Assembly: GCF_016909015.1 (NCBI RefSeq)
Contig: NZ_JAFBFA010000003.1
Location: 1-64,000 of the forward strand
Source of the DNA: Gracilibacillus alcaliphilus
GTDB taxonomy: Bacteria > Bacillota > Bacilli > Bacillales > Amphibacillaceae
Direction: 5' to 3'
Length of the DNA: 64,000 bases
The notes under the pieces are model-generated. The model saw only the letters and a list, made by a program, of their open reading frames with translations. It was not told the origin of the DNA and did no database searches. Shown here in pieces: positions 23,652-32,501 of the stretch (position 1 is the stretch's first letter; each line of letters begins with the position of its first letter). Position numbers and translations under genes: made by a program.

Positions 23652-24065
23652 CTAATGAGATTTCTTCCTTAATATAACTGCTTCTTGCGAATAAAACAAA
23701 TGAGAAAAGCACTTGCAGTCTGATGAACCAAATCCTTTGACAGGCATTTCTGCCCCATTTTCATGTAATAAGCGATGAAAAAGCTGACATTCGCCTTCCT
23801 CCCCAGAAAAAGTTTGAATTTCTTCTATTTGTAAATAGGGTCGTAAGTAATCAAAATGCCAGCGCAACTTTTTTTCTTTTTGCATATGACGTTTGAGTCT
23901 GGAATCTATATTCCGTTTGGCACTGCCGACATAGACATACAAACCTTTTGGAAAATCAAATCTTCCTAATTTACCTATCGTGAGATGTTTTTGTTCATGT
24001 GGTAACAGGGCTTTAACAGTATAAAGTGTATCGGACTTGTTAATGTTACAGTTTATGTTTTCCAT
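23652..24065 (-). CDS. GIY-YIG/DUF123-family nuclease-like protein
   Basis: A 137-residue protein with the DUF123 variant of the GIY-YIG fold: LYTVKAL near residue 15, GLYVYVGSAKRNIDSRLKRHM around 41-61, then KLRWHFDYLRP. The GLYVYVGSA segment corresponds to the GIY...YVG pair of the nuclease core. DUF123 proteins are standalone in many bacteria and archaea, and a DNA-repair role has been proposed without proof. It is the first gene of a run of four - strand genes (GIY-YIG, WYL, GyrI-like, AHSA1), though the functional link may be accidental. Confidence 0.8.
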   Translation of the reverse strand: MENINCNINKSDTLYTVKALLPHEQKHLTIGKLGRFDFPKGLYVYVGSAKRNIDSRLKRHMQKEKKLRWHFDYLRPYLQIEEIQTFSGEEGECQLFHRLLHENGAEMPVKGFGSSDCKCFSHLFYSQEAVILRKKSH

Positions 24066-24202
24066 TTTAGTTCACCCCTTCTAAAACTCTTGGTGACAAT
24101 ATGCCCCTCCATTTAGGAGCCAGTTTCAATACAAACCTTTGCAATAAGTTATATATACGTCCTATAGATTGGCGGATACCTTTAAGGTGGCACACCCGTC
24201 TC

Positions 24203-25021
24203 TTAATGTTTTTTGATCAAATATAACTTCCTAAACTGTAAGGGCGTATAAGTCGTTGTTTTCCTAAAAAAGGAAACGAAATAACTCGCGTCAGAAAAGC
24301 CGCAAAAATGAGCTATCTCTTGAATTTTTAAGGAAGGGTGATTGATTAGTAATTCTTTTGCTTTATTGACTCGATAGGTTTGCAGAAAGGAAATGACGGT
24401 TTCCCCCATAAATTTTTTAAACACCCTTGAGAGATACTGCGGACTGACAAATAAATCTTCCGCTAACCCCTCCAACGTAAGTGCTCGGTCATAATAATTC
24501 TCGATAGCTTCTATTGTAGGTAATACATAGTTGCGATAAAGCGAATGATCACTATGCTCTGCTAGATGATCTTTCCGACTTAAATTCAATAAAAATTCAT
24601 AGGCAGAGGTGGATAGCTTTGTTTGATTCTTTACACCAGACATATGCTGATCTACTACCTCGTCAATCCAATCACCAAATGAGAAAGAAGTTGTATTCTC
24701 ACTAACCACATAACTCCTTTTTCCAACAATGTTCTCCAAGTGATCACTTAATGTCCCATTAAAAGTTACAAACTTAGTTAACCACCCTTCATTAGCATAA
24801 TACGAGTGCGGGACAAAGGGACGGATCAGAATACCTTTGGACGGTGGCAAACGAATAATTTCTCCATTAATACGAATTTCTCCAATACCTGCTTCTGTCT
24901 GTAACCAATGAAAATGGGGATATCCATCCGGACGAACAATACTCTCTTGATTCCAATGATTCCCTATGCTAGCAATTGCAATCGGAAGGGAACTGTTAGA
25001 CACTTGAAAAAACAATGGCAT
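24203..25021 (-). CDS. AraC-family regulator with N-terminal cupin, divergent from the GH42 operon
   Basis: A 272-residue activator-type protein. The N-terminal AraC-binding cupin (YPHFHWLQTEAGIGEIRINGEIIRLPPSKGILIRPFVPHSYY) would bind the inducing sugar. The C-terminal double HTH (about residues 170-268: LTLEGLAEDLFVSPQYLSRVFKKFMGETVISFLQTYRVNKA...IAHFCGFSDASYFVSFFRKTT) binds DNA. The start at 25021 follows AGAGGTGATAGAT. It is divergent from the GH42-PTS-GH32 operon, 112 bases apart, and is the obvious candidate activator of it. Confidence 0.9.
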   Translation of the reverse strand: MPLFFQVSNSSLPIAIASIGNHWNQESIVRPDGYPHFHWLQTEAGIGEIRINGEIIRLPPSKGILIRPFVPHSYYANEGWLTKFVTFNGTLSDHLENIVGKRSYVVSENTTSFSFGDWIDEVVDQHMSGVKNQTKLSTSAYEFLLNLSRKDHLAEHSDHSLYRNYVLPTIEAIENYYDRALTLEGLAEDLFVSPQYLSRVFKKFMGETVISFLQTYRVNKAKELLINHPSLKIQEIAHFCGFSDASYFVSFFRKTTTYTPLQFRKLYLIKKH

Positions 25022-25070
25022 ATCTATCACCTCTGGTTCTAAATTTCATATAATTTATTTCATACTTTCA

Positions 25071-25099
25071 TACATTTAGCCCTTGAACTCCGGTATAAT
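25071..25099 (+). promoter_or_regulatory. Promoter of the GH42-PTS-GH32 operon
   Basis: A perfect TATAAT (25094-25099) has only a weak -35 (TACATT at 25071-25076, 17-base spacer). A good -10 with a poor -35 next to a divergent AraC gene suggests an activator-dependent promoter. Confidence 0.5.
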
Positions 25100-25133
25100 A
25101 ATATTACCATAAATATAGAAAGGTTGATGACTA

Positions 25134-27131
25134 ATGAAGGAAATACAACATTTTTTGTATGGCGGAGATTATAATCCGAATCAATGGGATCGTGAAACTT
25201 GGAAAGAGGATATGACTTATTTTAAAGACGCCCGTATTAACAGTGCTACTGTTAATGTTTTTTCATGGGCAAAAATCCAGCCTACAGAACATCAATATGA
25301 TTTCTCTGAATTAGATGACATCATGGATATGTTAACGAAGGAAAATTATCAAATTGTCTTAGCTACCTCCACTGCAGCTTTGCCTGCTTGGATGTTTAAG
25401 AAGTATCCAGAAGTAGGCAGAACGGATTTCGAAGGCAGACACCACAAGTTTGGTCAGAGGCATAATGCCTGCCCGAACAGCTTGGTATATCAAAAATACG
25501 CCAAACGCTTAGCCTCCAAACTGGCTGAACGATATGGAGATAATCCTCAGCTTGCCTATTGGCATATTAATAATGAATATGGCGGAGAATGTTTTTGCGA
25601 AAATTGTGAAAAGGCTTTCCGAATCTGGCTGCGCGACAAGTATAAAACCATTGAAGCCTTAAACAAGGCTTGGAATTTGGAATTCTGGGGACATACTGTA
25701 TATGAATGGGATGAAATCGTCTTACCTAATGCCTTAAGTGAAGGGATTTCCTATAAAGATACTGCCTTTGCCGGCATCTCGATTGATTATCGCCGGTTTA
25801 ATTCTGATAGTATGCTGGAAAACTTCAAAATGGAACGAGAGGCTATTCGAGAATGGGATAAAGAAACCCCTATTACCACAAACTTAATGGGTACGTACTA
25901 TTATTTGGATTATTTTAAATGGGCCAAAGAAATGGATATTGTCTCTTGGGACAGCTATCCAGCTTATAATACACCTTGGAGTGAAGTTGCACTGCGACAT
26001 GATTTAATGCGCGGTTTAAAGAAACAGCCGTTTATGCTAATGGAACAAACACCCAGCCAGCAAAATTGGCAGCCTTACAATTCACTGAAAAAGCCAGGCC
26101 AGCTGCGAGCTCAAAGCTTTCAGACGATTGCACATGGTGCCAATACGATTCAGTATTTTCAGTTAAGACGTTCAATCGGCGCCTGCGAGAAATTTCATGG
26201 TGCTGTTATCGCTCATAGCGGAACCAATAATACAAGGGTTTTCCGGGAAGTGAAGCAAATTGGCGAAGAATTAGAAGCCGTTGGCAAGGAGCTGCTTGCT
26301 ACCAATATCAAAAGTAAGGTTGCCCTTATCTTTGACTGGGATAATTATTGGGCATTGGAATATACAAGCGGCCCTAACAAAGATCTCACTTATGTAGAAC
26401 AAATTCATCATATCTATCAATATTTTTACAAGCAAAATATTTCGGTAGATTTGGTTTCCCTCGACGATGATCTGTCCGATTATCAGCTAGTACTTGCACC
26501 TGTTCTCTATATGATAAAAGAAGGAACAGCCGAAAAGATTGAAAAATTCGTTGCTGAAGGAGGCGTGTTGGTGACTGGCTTTATGAGCGGTATTGTGGAT
26601 CAATCCGATAATGTCCATCTAGGCGGTTATCCTGGACCATTGCGCCAGCTCTGCGGGGTTTGGGTCGAAGAAATCGATGCACTGGCACCAGAGCAGCGCA
26701 ACCAAATTGCTTGGACAGACGGCCAGCAAGGAGAAGGGAAATTAGTCAGCGATATTATTCATTTGGAAACAGCTCAAGAATTAGCACAGTATGCTTCCAA
26801 CTTCTATCAAGGCACTCCTGCTGTAACCGTAAACGATTATCAAGCAGGAAAAGTATATTATTTTGGTACGTCATTAGATGATGACAGCTTAGCGATTTTA
26901 TTAGACAAAGCAGCAGCCAGCGCACATATCGAGAAAGCTGCTGTCGATACCAAATTGGAAATTGTGACAAGAGAAGGAAATGACGTCTCGTTTACCTTTA
27001 TCATCAACTTTACCGACGAATCTGTGCCAGTACCAGAAGCATTCACAGGTAAAACAGACTACTTAACCAATCAAACCATTGATGACCAGTTAGAGCTTAC
27101 TCCTTATGATGTATTGCTAATTAAAGAATAA
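25134..27131 (+). CDS. Beta-galactosidase, glycoside hydrolase family 42
   Basis: A 665-residue cytoplasmic enzyme that should release beta-linked galactose from oligosaccharides. The GH42 (beta/alpha)8 domain begins FLYGGDYNPNQWDRETW. The general acid Glu148 lies in NNEYGG and the nucleophile Glu304 in LMEQTPSQQNW. A Cys cluster (HNACPNS, CFCENC) matches the structural zinc site. A trimerisation domain and a beta-domain follow at ~390 and ~600. There is no signal peptide, so its substrate must enter the cell. It is the first gene of an operon with a sucrose-type PTS (30 bases on) and a GH32 enzyme. Confidence 0.93.
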   Translation: MKEIQHFLYGGDYNPNQWDRETWKEDMTYFKDARINSATVNVFSWAKIQPTEHQYDFSELDDIMDMLTKENYQIVLATSTAALPAWMFKKYPEVGRTDFEGRHHKFGQRHNACPNSLVYQKYAKRLASKLAERYGDNPQLAYWHINNEYGGECFCENCEKAFRIWLRDKYKTIEALNKAWNLEFWGHTVYEWDEIVLPNALSEGISYKDTAFAGISIDYRRFNSDSMLENFKMEREAIREWDKETPITTNLMGTYYYLDYFKWAKEMDIVSWDSYPAYNTPWSEVALRHDLMRGLKKQPFMLMEQTPSQQNWQPYNSLKKPGQLRAQSFQTIAHGANTIQYFQLRRSIGACEKFHGAVIAHSGTNNTRVFREVKQIGEELEAVGKELLATNIKSKVALIFDWDNYWALEYTSGPNKDLTYVEQIHHIYQYFYKQNISVDLVSLDDDLSDYQLVLAPVLYMIKEGTAEKIEKFVAEGGVLVTGFMSGIVDQSDNVHLGGYPGPLRQLCGVWVEEIDALAPEQRNQIAWTDGQQGEGKLVSDIIHLETAQELAQYASNFYQGTPAVTVNDYQAGKVYYFGTSLDDDSLAILLDKAAASAHIEKAAVDTKLEIVTREGNDVSFTFIINFTDESVPVPEAFTGKTDYLTNQTIDDQLELTPYDVLLIKE

Positions 27132-27161
27132 TCTGAGGAACAAGAAGAGGAGCAATAACAA

Positions 27162-28565
27162 GTGGCTAGTAAAGAATATAAAAAAATTGCTAGTGAGATA
27201 TTGGAGGCCGTTGGCGGTTCCGATAATATAATATCCATGGCACATTGTGCAACGAGATTACGACTAGTAGTTAGAGATAGAGACATTATTGATGATGAGA
27301 AAATCGAAGCAACCGATCAAGTAAAGGGGTTTTTCTTTACTTCTGGACAATATCAAATCATTTTAGGAACAGGCATTGTCAATCGTGTCTATGAGGCAAT
27401 GGAAGAAATCGGCGTTTCTGCAACATCTAAATATGAATTAAAGGAAGAAGCCTCTCAACAGGAGGGCAGCAAATTAAAACGTTTGATTCGTGTTTTCGGT
27501 GATGTATTCGTTCCTATCATCCCTGCTCTGGTAGCTACCGGGCTATTTATGGGGATGCGCGGTCTAATTACTCAGCCGCAAATGCTTAGTATATTTGGAC
27601 TGACTCCTGAGGATATATCACAGAATTTTATTACGTTTACAGAAGTCCTTACTGATACAGCCTTTGCCTTTCTGCCTGTTTTAGTATGCTGGTCAGCCTT
27701 TAAAGTCTTTGGTGGCAGTCCATTGCTTGGTATCTTGCTGGGTCTCATGTTAGTTCATCCAAGCTTGCCTACCGCATGGGAAGTGGCAGAAGGTACGGGA
27801 GACCCATTAGTATTCTTTGGCTTTATCGAAGTTTCTGGTTATCAAGGATCCGTATTACCTGCATTTATTATGGGATTCCTTGGTGCCCATATTGAAAAGC
27901 GGCTCCGACGGGTCATTCCGCCTACATTTGATTTAATTATTACACCATTTCTCAGCTTGTTACTGATGATCTTTTTAGCTTTCTTTATTGTAGGACCTAT
28001 TTTCCACGGAATCGAAATTTTGATGTTAAGCGGAGTAGAGTTTATCTTAGGATTGCCATTGGGTATTGGCGGCTTTCTGTATGGTGCCCTCAATCAAATC
28101 ATTGTGGTAACTGGGATACATCATGCGCTGAATTTAATAGAAATCCAATTGTTAGCAGATACAGGCTGGAATCCAATTAATCCAATTGGTTCGGCATCTA
28201 TTTGTGCGCAAGCGGGTGCTGCCTTGGCAGTAGCTATCAAAACAAAGCAAGCAAAGATCAAGGCGATTGCCTATCCATCCACTGTATCTGCCTTATTGGG
28301 TATCACAGAACCAGCTATTTTTGGGGTTAACCTTCGTTTTATGAAGCCATTTTTAATGGGATTAGTTGGTGGAGGTGTCGGTGGTTTCTTAGCAACCATT
28401 CTGCAGTTAAAAGGAACAGGCATGTCCATCACAGCCATCCCTGGTATACTGTTATATTTGAACGATCAAATTCTGCTTTATTTGCTTGTATGCAGTGTTG
28501 GCTTTGCCGTTGCCTTCCTATTAACTTGGTTATTCGGCTATAAAGACGGTATGTTATCCAAATAA
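27162..28565 (+). CDS. PTS transporter EIIBC, sucrose/glucosides type
   Basis: A 467-residue PTS membrane permease. The EIIB domain (residues ~1-85) carries the phosphorylated Cys29 in MAHCATRLRL. The EIIC domain (from ~105, RVFGDVFVPIIPALVATGLFMGMRG) has about ten spans and ends without an EIIA, as in SacP/ScrA of bacilli, where EIIA of another PTS is used. The start is GTG behind GAGGAG. Family resemblance is to sucrose EIIBC. Together with the following sucrose-6-phosphate hydrolase-like gene, uptake and phosphorylation of sucrose or a sucrose-containing oligosaccharide is likely. Confidence 0.88.
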   Translation: MASKEYKKIASEILEAVGGSDNIISMAHCATRLRLVVRDRDIIDDEKIEATDQVKGFFFTSGQYQIILGTGIVNRVYEAMEEIGVSATSKYELKEEASQQEGSKLKRLIRVFGDVFVPIIPALVATGLFMGMRGLITQPQMLSIFGLTPEDISQNFITFTEVLTDTAFAFLPVLVCWSAFKVFGGSPLLGILLGLMLVHPSLPTAWEVAEGTGDPLVFFGFIEVSGYQGSVLPAFIMGFLGAHIEKRLRRVIPPTFDLIITPFLSLLLMIFLAFFIVGPIFHGIEILMLSGVEFILGLPLGIGGFLYGALNQIIVVTGIHHALNLIEIQLLADTGWNPINPIGSASICAQAGAALAVAIKTKQAKIKAIAYPSTVSALLGITEPAIFGVNLRFMKPFLMGLVGGGVGGFLATILQLKGTGMSITAIPGILLYLNDQILLYLLVCSVGFAVAFLLTWLFGYKDGMLSK

Positions 28566-28575
28566 AAGAAAATTT

Positions 28576-28611
28576 CCATCAGCAGTGAGTTCTTGAGCTC
28601 CTGCCTGATGG
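28576..28611 (+). promoter_or_regulatory. Intergenic stem-loop between PTS and GH32 genes
   Basis: CCATCAG (28576-28582) and CTGATGG (28605-28611) enclose a further GAG...CTC pairing. No T-tract follows, so it is probably an mRNA-stability structure, not a full terminator. Confidence 0.45.
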
Positions 28612-28651
28612 TTATTGAATTGTAGCAGCAAATTAACGTTAGGAGGTTATT

Positions 28652-30139
28652 ATGGAATTATCAGAAAAAAATATAGCAGCAGCAAAATATACACCATATG
28701 ATCAATGGCCAACAAACCATATCGAAAACTTGCAGAAAAAGGTTCAGCGTTCCAAATGGCGATTGGCCTACCATATTCAACCGGAAACAGGGCTGTTAAA
28801 TGACCCGAATGGGTTTAGTTTTTTTAATGGGAAATGGCATTTATTTTATCAAAGCTTCCCATTTGGCACATTCCATGGTTTAAAATCATGGTACCATGTA
28901 GAATCTGTTGATCTTGTTCATTGGGAAAATAGAGGATTGGCTATCCCTGCGGATACTGCCTATGATAGTCATGGTGCTTATTCCGGCTCTGCGATTCCAT
29001 TGAATGATCAACTTCGCCTTTTTTATACCGGAAATGTAAGGAACAAGGACTGGACTCGATCCTCTTTTCAATTAGGGGCCACCATGGATACAAACGGCGA
29101 TATTGCCAAATTAAAAAAACCATTAATTGCAGAACTGCCTGAAGGCTACACGAGTCATTTCAGAGATCCGCAAGTATTTGAATACCAAGATAGGTATCTA
29201 ATGTTAATCGGTGCGCAAACTGAGCATAAAGAAGGACATATTTTAATCTATGAAAGTGATGATTTACTGACGTGGTCACTGCTTGGTCCATTAAACTTTA
29301 CCGATCAGCAAATGGGCTATATGATTGAGTGTCCACATCTAGTTAGAGTGAATAAGACTCCCATTTTAATCTTTTGTCCCCAAGGGTTAGATCAAAAAAT
29401 CGTAAGTTACCAGAATAGTAACCCTAATTGTTATCTGATAGCAGATGAGCTAGATGTAACCAATCGCTCTCTCCTGTCTAAACAGCCGATAAAAAGATTA
29501 GATGACGGATTTGATGTTTATGCCACACAAGCAATCGATGCCCCGGATGGCCGAACATTAGCGATCAGTTGGCTGGGATTGCCCGAGCAAGGTGAATACC
29601 CCGTTTCCGTTGATGGCTGGACCAATTGTTTAAGTCTAGTGAAAGAATTGACTATTATAGATAACCATCTCTATCAATACCCAGTAAAAGAATTTCATGC
29701 ACAAAAGACGTTAGTTTATGAGAAACAGCACACCATTGATGACATAACACATGTTTATCAGGCAAATGACAACTGCTATGAATTAGAAATAACTATACCC
29801 GCCAATAAACAAGGAGACTTGTATCTATTAGCTGATAAGCAAAAAAACCGTTACTTACAAGTGACATTTGACTCCGCCTCTGGGATAGTTCATGTAGACC
29901 GCTCAAAGGTGGGGCTTGTTCAGATTGAGGAAACAAATTCCGTAAGAACAACGACATTACCGAACTATAGATCGATTAAAATGAATATCTTTGTTGACCA
30001 TTCCTCCATAGAAATATTTTTCAATGAAGGGTATAAAGTACTATCTGGTTTAGTCTTCCCAGAACAGGAAGATACGAATATCTGGATTGAAGGCAGCGAA
30101 CTCACTTATAAAGAGAGGCTGTATACCATCTCTTTATGA
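28652..30139 (+). CDS. Sucrose-6-phosphate hydrolase, glycoside hydrolase family 32
   Basis: A 495-residue intracellular invertase-type enzyme. The three catalytic blocks are present: nucleophile Asp51 in LLNDPNG, transition-state stabiliser Asp172 in FRDPQ, and acid/base Glu226 in ECPHL. A five-bladed propeller (residues ~40-340) is followed by a beta-sandwich (SSIEIFFNEG near 455). There is no signal peptide, matching a role on PTS-phosphorylated sucrose. The ribosome site is TAGGAGGTTATT. Last gene of the operon, closed by a strong terminator. Action on a longer galactosyl-sucrose after GH42 trimming is a possible alternative. Confidence 0.92.
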   Translation: MELSEKNIAAAKYTPYDQWPTNHIENLQKKVQRSKWRLAYHIQPETGLLNDPNGFSFFNGKWHLFYQSFPFGTFHGLKSWYHVESVDLVHWENRGLAIPADTAYDSHGAYSGSAIPLNDQLRLFYTGNVRNKDWTRSSFQLGATMDTNGDIAKLKKPLIAELPEGYTSHFRDPQVFEYQDRYLMLIGAQTEHKEGHILIYESDDLLTWSLLGPLNFTDQQMGYMIECPHLVRVNKTPILIFCPQGLDQKIVSYQNSNPNCYLIADELDVTNRSLLSKQPIKRLDDGFDVYATQAIDAPDGRTLAISWLGLPEQGEYPVSVDGWTNCLSLVKELTIIDNHLYQYPVKEFHAQKTLVYEKQHTIDDITHVYQANDNCYELEITIPANKQGDLYLLADKQKNRYLQVTFDSASGIVHVDRSKVGLVQIEETNSVRTTTLPNYRSIKMNIFVDHSSIEIFFNEGYKVLSGLVFPEQEDTNIWIEGSELTYKERLYTISL

Positions 30140-30204
30140 ACAGATAAGATACTAAAGCGAAACTGCCATCAGTGAGTTTCCTTGGTTAGCATAATAAACA
30201 GAAT

Positions 30205-30248
30205 GCTGTTACAACACGTAAATATTACAAGTTGTAACAGCTTTTTTT
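30205..30248 (+). terminator. Terminator of the GH42-PTS-GH32 operon
   Basis: GCTGTTACAAC (30205-30215) and GTTGTAACAGC (30231-30241) form a perfect 11-bp stem followed by TTTTTTT (30242-30248), 65 bases after the GH32 stop. Confidence 0.95.
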
Positions 30249-30299
30249 GATTGTTCGCTAATGATGGAAAAGTGCATTCACATAAGGCTTTTTTCCAGC

Positions 30300-30755
30300 T
30301 TTCTAAGCCAGCTTCAACAGATAGAATCATAGCATGAAAAGGATGGAATAGCCTTGGTCTCTGATTAAAAAGTGGTTCATAGGGGGCTTGAACAGATAAG
30401 ATAAGCCTGGCATCTTTGCAAAACACGACTCCTTAAAGCTTAAACAGCTAGGTAGAACCTGGCCTCTGATGAAAAGCCCATTTCTTGGAACTTGAAGCGA
30501 TCGACCAGCCATAGAGGTGTCAACAAAAAGGGAGATCTTGACGACACTCCTTTTCAACCATCTGAAAAGAAAATGTCTTTGCATAAGTCAGTCGGACTGC
30601 TTCCATCAAACCTTCTTATCAATGGTAAATACCTATAGCTGGGAAACAAGCACATCCCGCGTTTTTGTGCTGAATGTAACTGCCATCCATAGATCAAATC
30701 CTTTGTGTGGTGCAAAGAAACAGACTGTCGCACCATATGAAGTTCCCTGCTTTAT
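30300..30755 (-). repeat. Dispersed repeat, copy 2 (inverted)
   Basis: The reverse complement of this stretch aligns with 21095-21460. Landmarks on the - strand are GGAACTTCATATGGTGCGACA (start, near 30745), ATGGTTGAAAAGGAG (near 30550), TAGCTGTTTAAGC (near 30440), AAGATGCCAG...TCTTATCTGTTCAAGCCCC (near 30410) and AAGGCTATTCCATCCTTTTCATG (near 30345). It is longer than copy 1 because of a ~70-base difference near 30600-30730. The short open frames inside it do not look like proteins. Confidence 0.7.
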
Positions 30756-30760
30756 CCAAC

Positions 30761-30972
30761 TTATTCTTTCACGCTAATCTCTCTTACTATCCCATCCTGT
30801 CCTCCTAGAATCACTAGATCTTGATACACTGCCGGCGTGGAGTAGACACAATCTATTGAAAAATGATAGGCATCTGCACATTTACCAGTGGATAATTCGA
30901 TTCCCATCAGTAATCCATTCACACCCATAACATAAGCTCGATCTTCATAAAGGAGTGGGGAGGTATAGTACG
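30761..30972 (-). pseudogene. 3' stub of a PQQ-like beta-propeller protein gene
   Basis: The - strand reads YYTSPLLYEDRAYVMGVNG, LLMGIELSTGKCADAY, STPAVYQDLVILGGQDG, IVREISVKE and a stop at 30761. The LxTGK and PAVxxDLVxxGGxDG blade motifs are characteristic of PQQ/BamB-like beta-propeller repeats. Only the last ~70 codons remain; there is no start. Its broken 5' edge coincides with the broken 5' edge of the AraC gene on the other strand. Confidence 0.7.
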
Positions 30973-31752
30973 GGTACCGATAAAATCAACCGTTCATTTA
31001 TTGAAGCCAATGCTGCTAATGCAGCGATTGAATTTAATATGGCAAAAGATAACCTTGTCATTTATTTTGAAGATATTTTCACCCGTCAGGAACAGCAGAA
31101 GCTTTGGCATCCCATCGATAACCAAAATAAAGCGAAACTTATTCAAAGTTTGAAGCTAGGAGACCAAATTGTCGCCAAAGAAACACTAACCACCATTTTA
31201 TCTGATTTAAACAAAAAAGATATAACCGTTCCTATCTTCAAGTGTTTATGTTTTGAGATTATTAATACGATCTTAGAGAATATCCCTGCAGAAACATCAA
31301 AACATGCCGCAGAGGATGTGAAGGCAATTGTTGAATTTCGCTCGCTGGATAACCTAGAAGCCAATATTAATCGCTTGATCGTAAAAATTTGTGACGATAT
31401 CCAACAGAAAAAGGTCAGCAACAATCTGATACTGCGAGACAACATCTTGACCTACATTCACCAGCGTTACAAGTCCCATGACTTGTCCATTGATGAAAGC
31501 ACTGAGAAATTCCAGCTGTCACCTTCTTATCTAAGTCGATTTATCAAAGAACAAACAGGTGAAACCTTTTCACAATATGTCTGGAATTTACGACTTGACG
31601 AATTTAAGCGTCAACTGATGGAAACAGATTTGCCGATTAAAACCATTGTCAGCAATATTGGCTATATTGACATTGCCAACTTCACCAGACGATTTAAAAA
31701 GGCAGAAGGATTAACACCGGGACAGTATCGAAAATATAATGCTGCACAATAA
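30970..31752 (+). pseudogene. 5'-truncated AraC-family regulator gene
   Basis: About 260 C-terminal residues of a large AraC sensor-regulator. TDKINRSFIEANAAN opens the conserved cytoplasmic part, followed by an alpha-helical linker and the double HTH (LSIDESTEKFQLSPSYLSRFIKEQTGETFSQYVWNLRLDEFK...GYIDIANFTRRFKKAEGLTPGQYRKY). Full-length relatives have several hundred more N-terminal residues with a membrane-anchored sensor. A GTG at 30955 could start a frame, but its first codons belong to the neighbouring propeller stub and no proper ribosome spacing exists. Probably dead, although the HTH is intact. Confidence 0.75.
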
Positions 31753-31754
31753 AT

Positions 31755-31808
31755 CAGCTGGAAGTGTGACCATTTGTCCAAGATTGACAAAAATCACACT
31801 TCCAGCTG
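31755..31808. terminator. Large inverted repeat between convergent genes
   Basis: CAGCTGGAAGTGTGA (31755-31769) pairs perfectly with TCACACTTCCAGCTG (31794-31808). It lies between the 3' ends of the truncated AraC gene (+) and the DUF402 gene (-). There is no T-tract, so it is a possible bidirectional transcription barrier rather than a canonical terminator. Confidence 0.45.
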
Positions 31809-31883
31809 TATCTTGAGAATGATTGATTTTTAACGGAAAGAGAAAGAGGCTATTGTTCCCTGAGACAAAGTGTATTTGCTGAT

Positions 31884-32489
31884 TTATTCTTTTTTTCCAT
31901 ACAAGGTGTATCTGGTCTCTTTTTCAAAAAGGGGTACCTCTTTTTGAGTTCTTTTTTCCATAGGCAGCGCACTTGTACAATTTGTTACATCCGAAAACGG
32001 ATAAATATCATTTAGAAAATCGATAAACTTCCCGCTTTCTATTATTTCAATTAGTTGGTTGAGACCAGCTAAAGCTCCTTTTTCTTCAAACGATGTCAGA
32101 TTGTTTTTTCTTATTTCCTCTTTAAAATCATCTTCGTCTATTATAATATAGTCCTTTCCATTAGGATTTACCAGCACATCCAGTTCGAGGTCTACATTAT
32201 ATATATTATTGCCGATACTGAAGCACGGTGAACAGATATCACAATTAAAGCTTCTTTTTATCGGACCGTTTTCAGGAAGGAGCTTGCCTTCCCTGTCAAA
32301 TGTACAATTAATTTCGAACCATTTATCGTAGAAAGAATAATGTCTCAATATCGACTGATAATCATCGATTCTAACGTCAAATACTACTACGTTATCATTC
32401 CACAATTTCACATTTTCCTTTTTCACTTGAAAAAGCCGGATTTCCTCTGACCCATGATAATTATATAGATTAAGTTGACTGTCTTTTAT
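31884..32489 (-). CDS. DUF402-family protein with uncertain start (possible ATA start)
   Basis: The core (residues ~60-170) shows the DUF402 pattern: YDKWFEINCTFDREGKLLPENG, NIYNVDLELDVLVNPNGKDY and IIIDEDDFKEEI. Relatives include nucleoside phosphatases/tRNA-binding-like proteins with a beta-barrel core. Conventional starts (GTG 32426 or GTG 32411) have poor ribosome sites. The frame stays open upstream, and a strong GGAGGCGG (32495-32502) stands 8 bases (from GGAGG) before ATA at 32487-32489, where an ATG would be expected. I therefore give 32489 as the putative start, with 201 residues. It follows the membrane-protein gene directly. If ATA does not initiate, the protein is shorter or poorly made. 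Confidence 0.6.
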   Translation of the reverse strand: MKDSQLNLYNYHGSEEIRLFQVKKENVKLWNDNVVVFDVRIDDYQSILRHYSFYDKWFEINCTFDREGKLLPENGPIKRSFNCDICSPCFSIGNNIYNVDLELDVLVNPNGKDYIIIDEDDFKEEIRKNNLTSFEEKGALAGLNQLIEIIESGKFIDFLNDIYPFSDVTNCTSALPMEKRTQKEVPLFEKETRYTLYGKKE

Positions 32490-32501
32490 GTTAACCGCCT
32501 C

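Noticed and set aside
30327..30736. Small ORFs on the - strand in the dispersed repeat
   Set aside because: The homologous copy at 21.1-21.5 kb does not conserve the frames, so the conserved entity is DNA or RNA, not protein.
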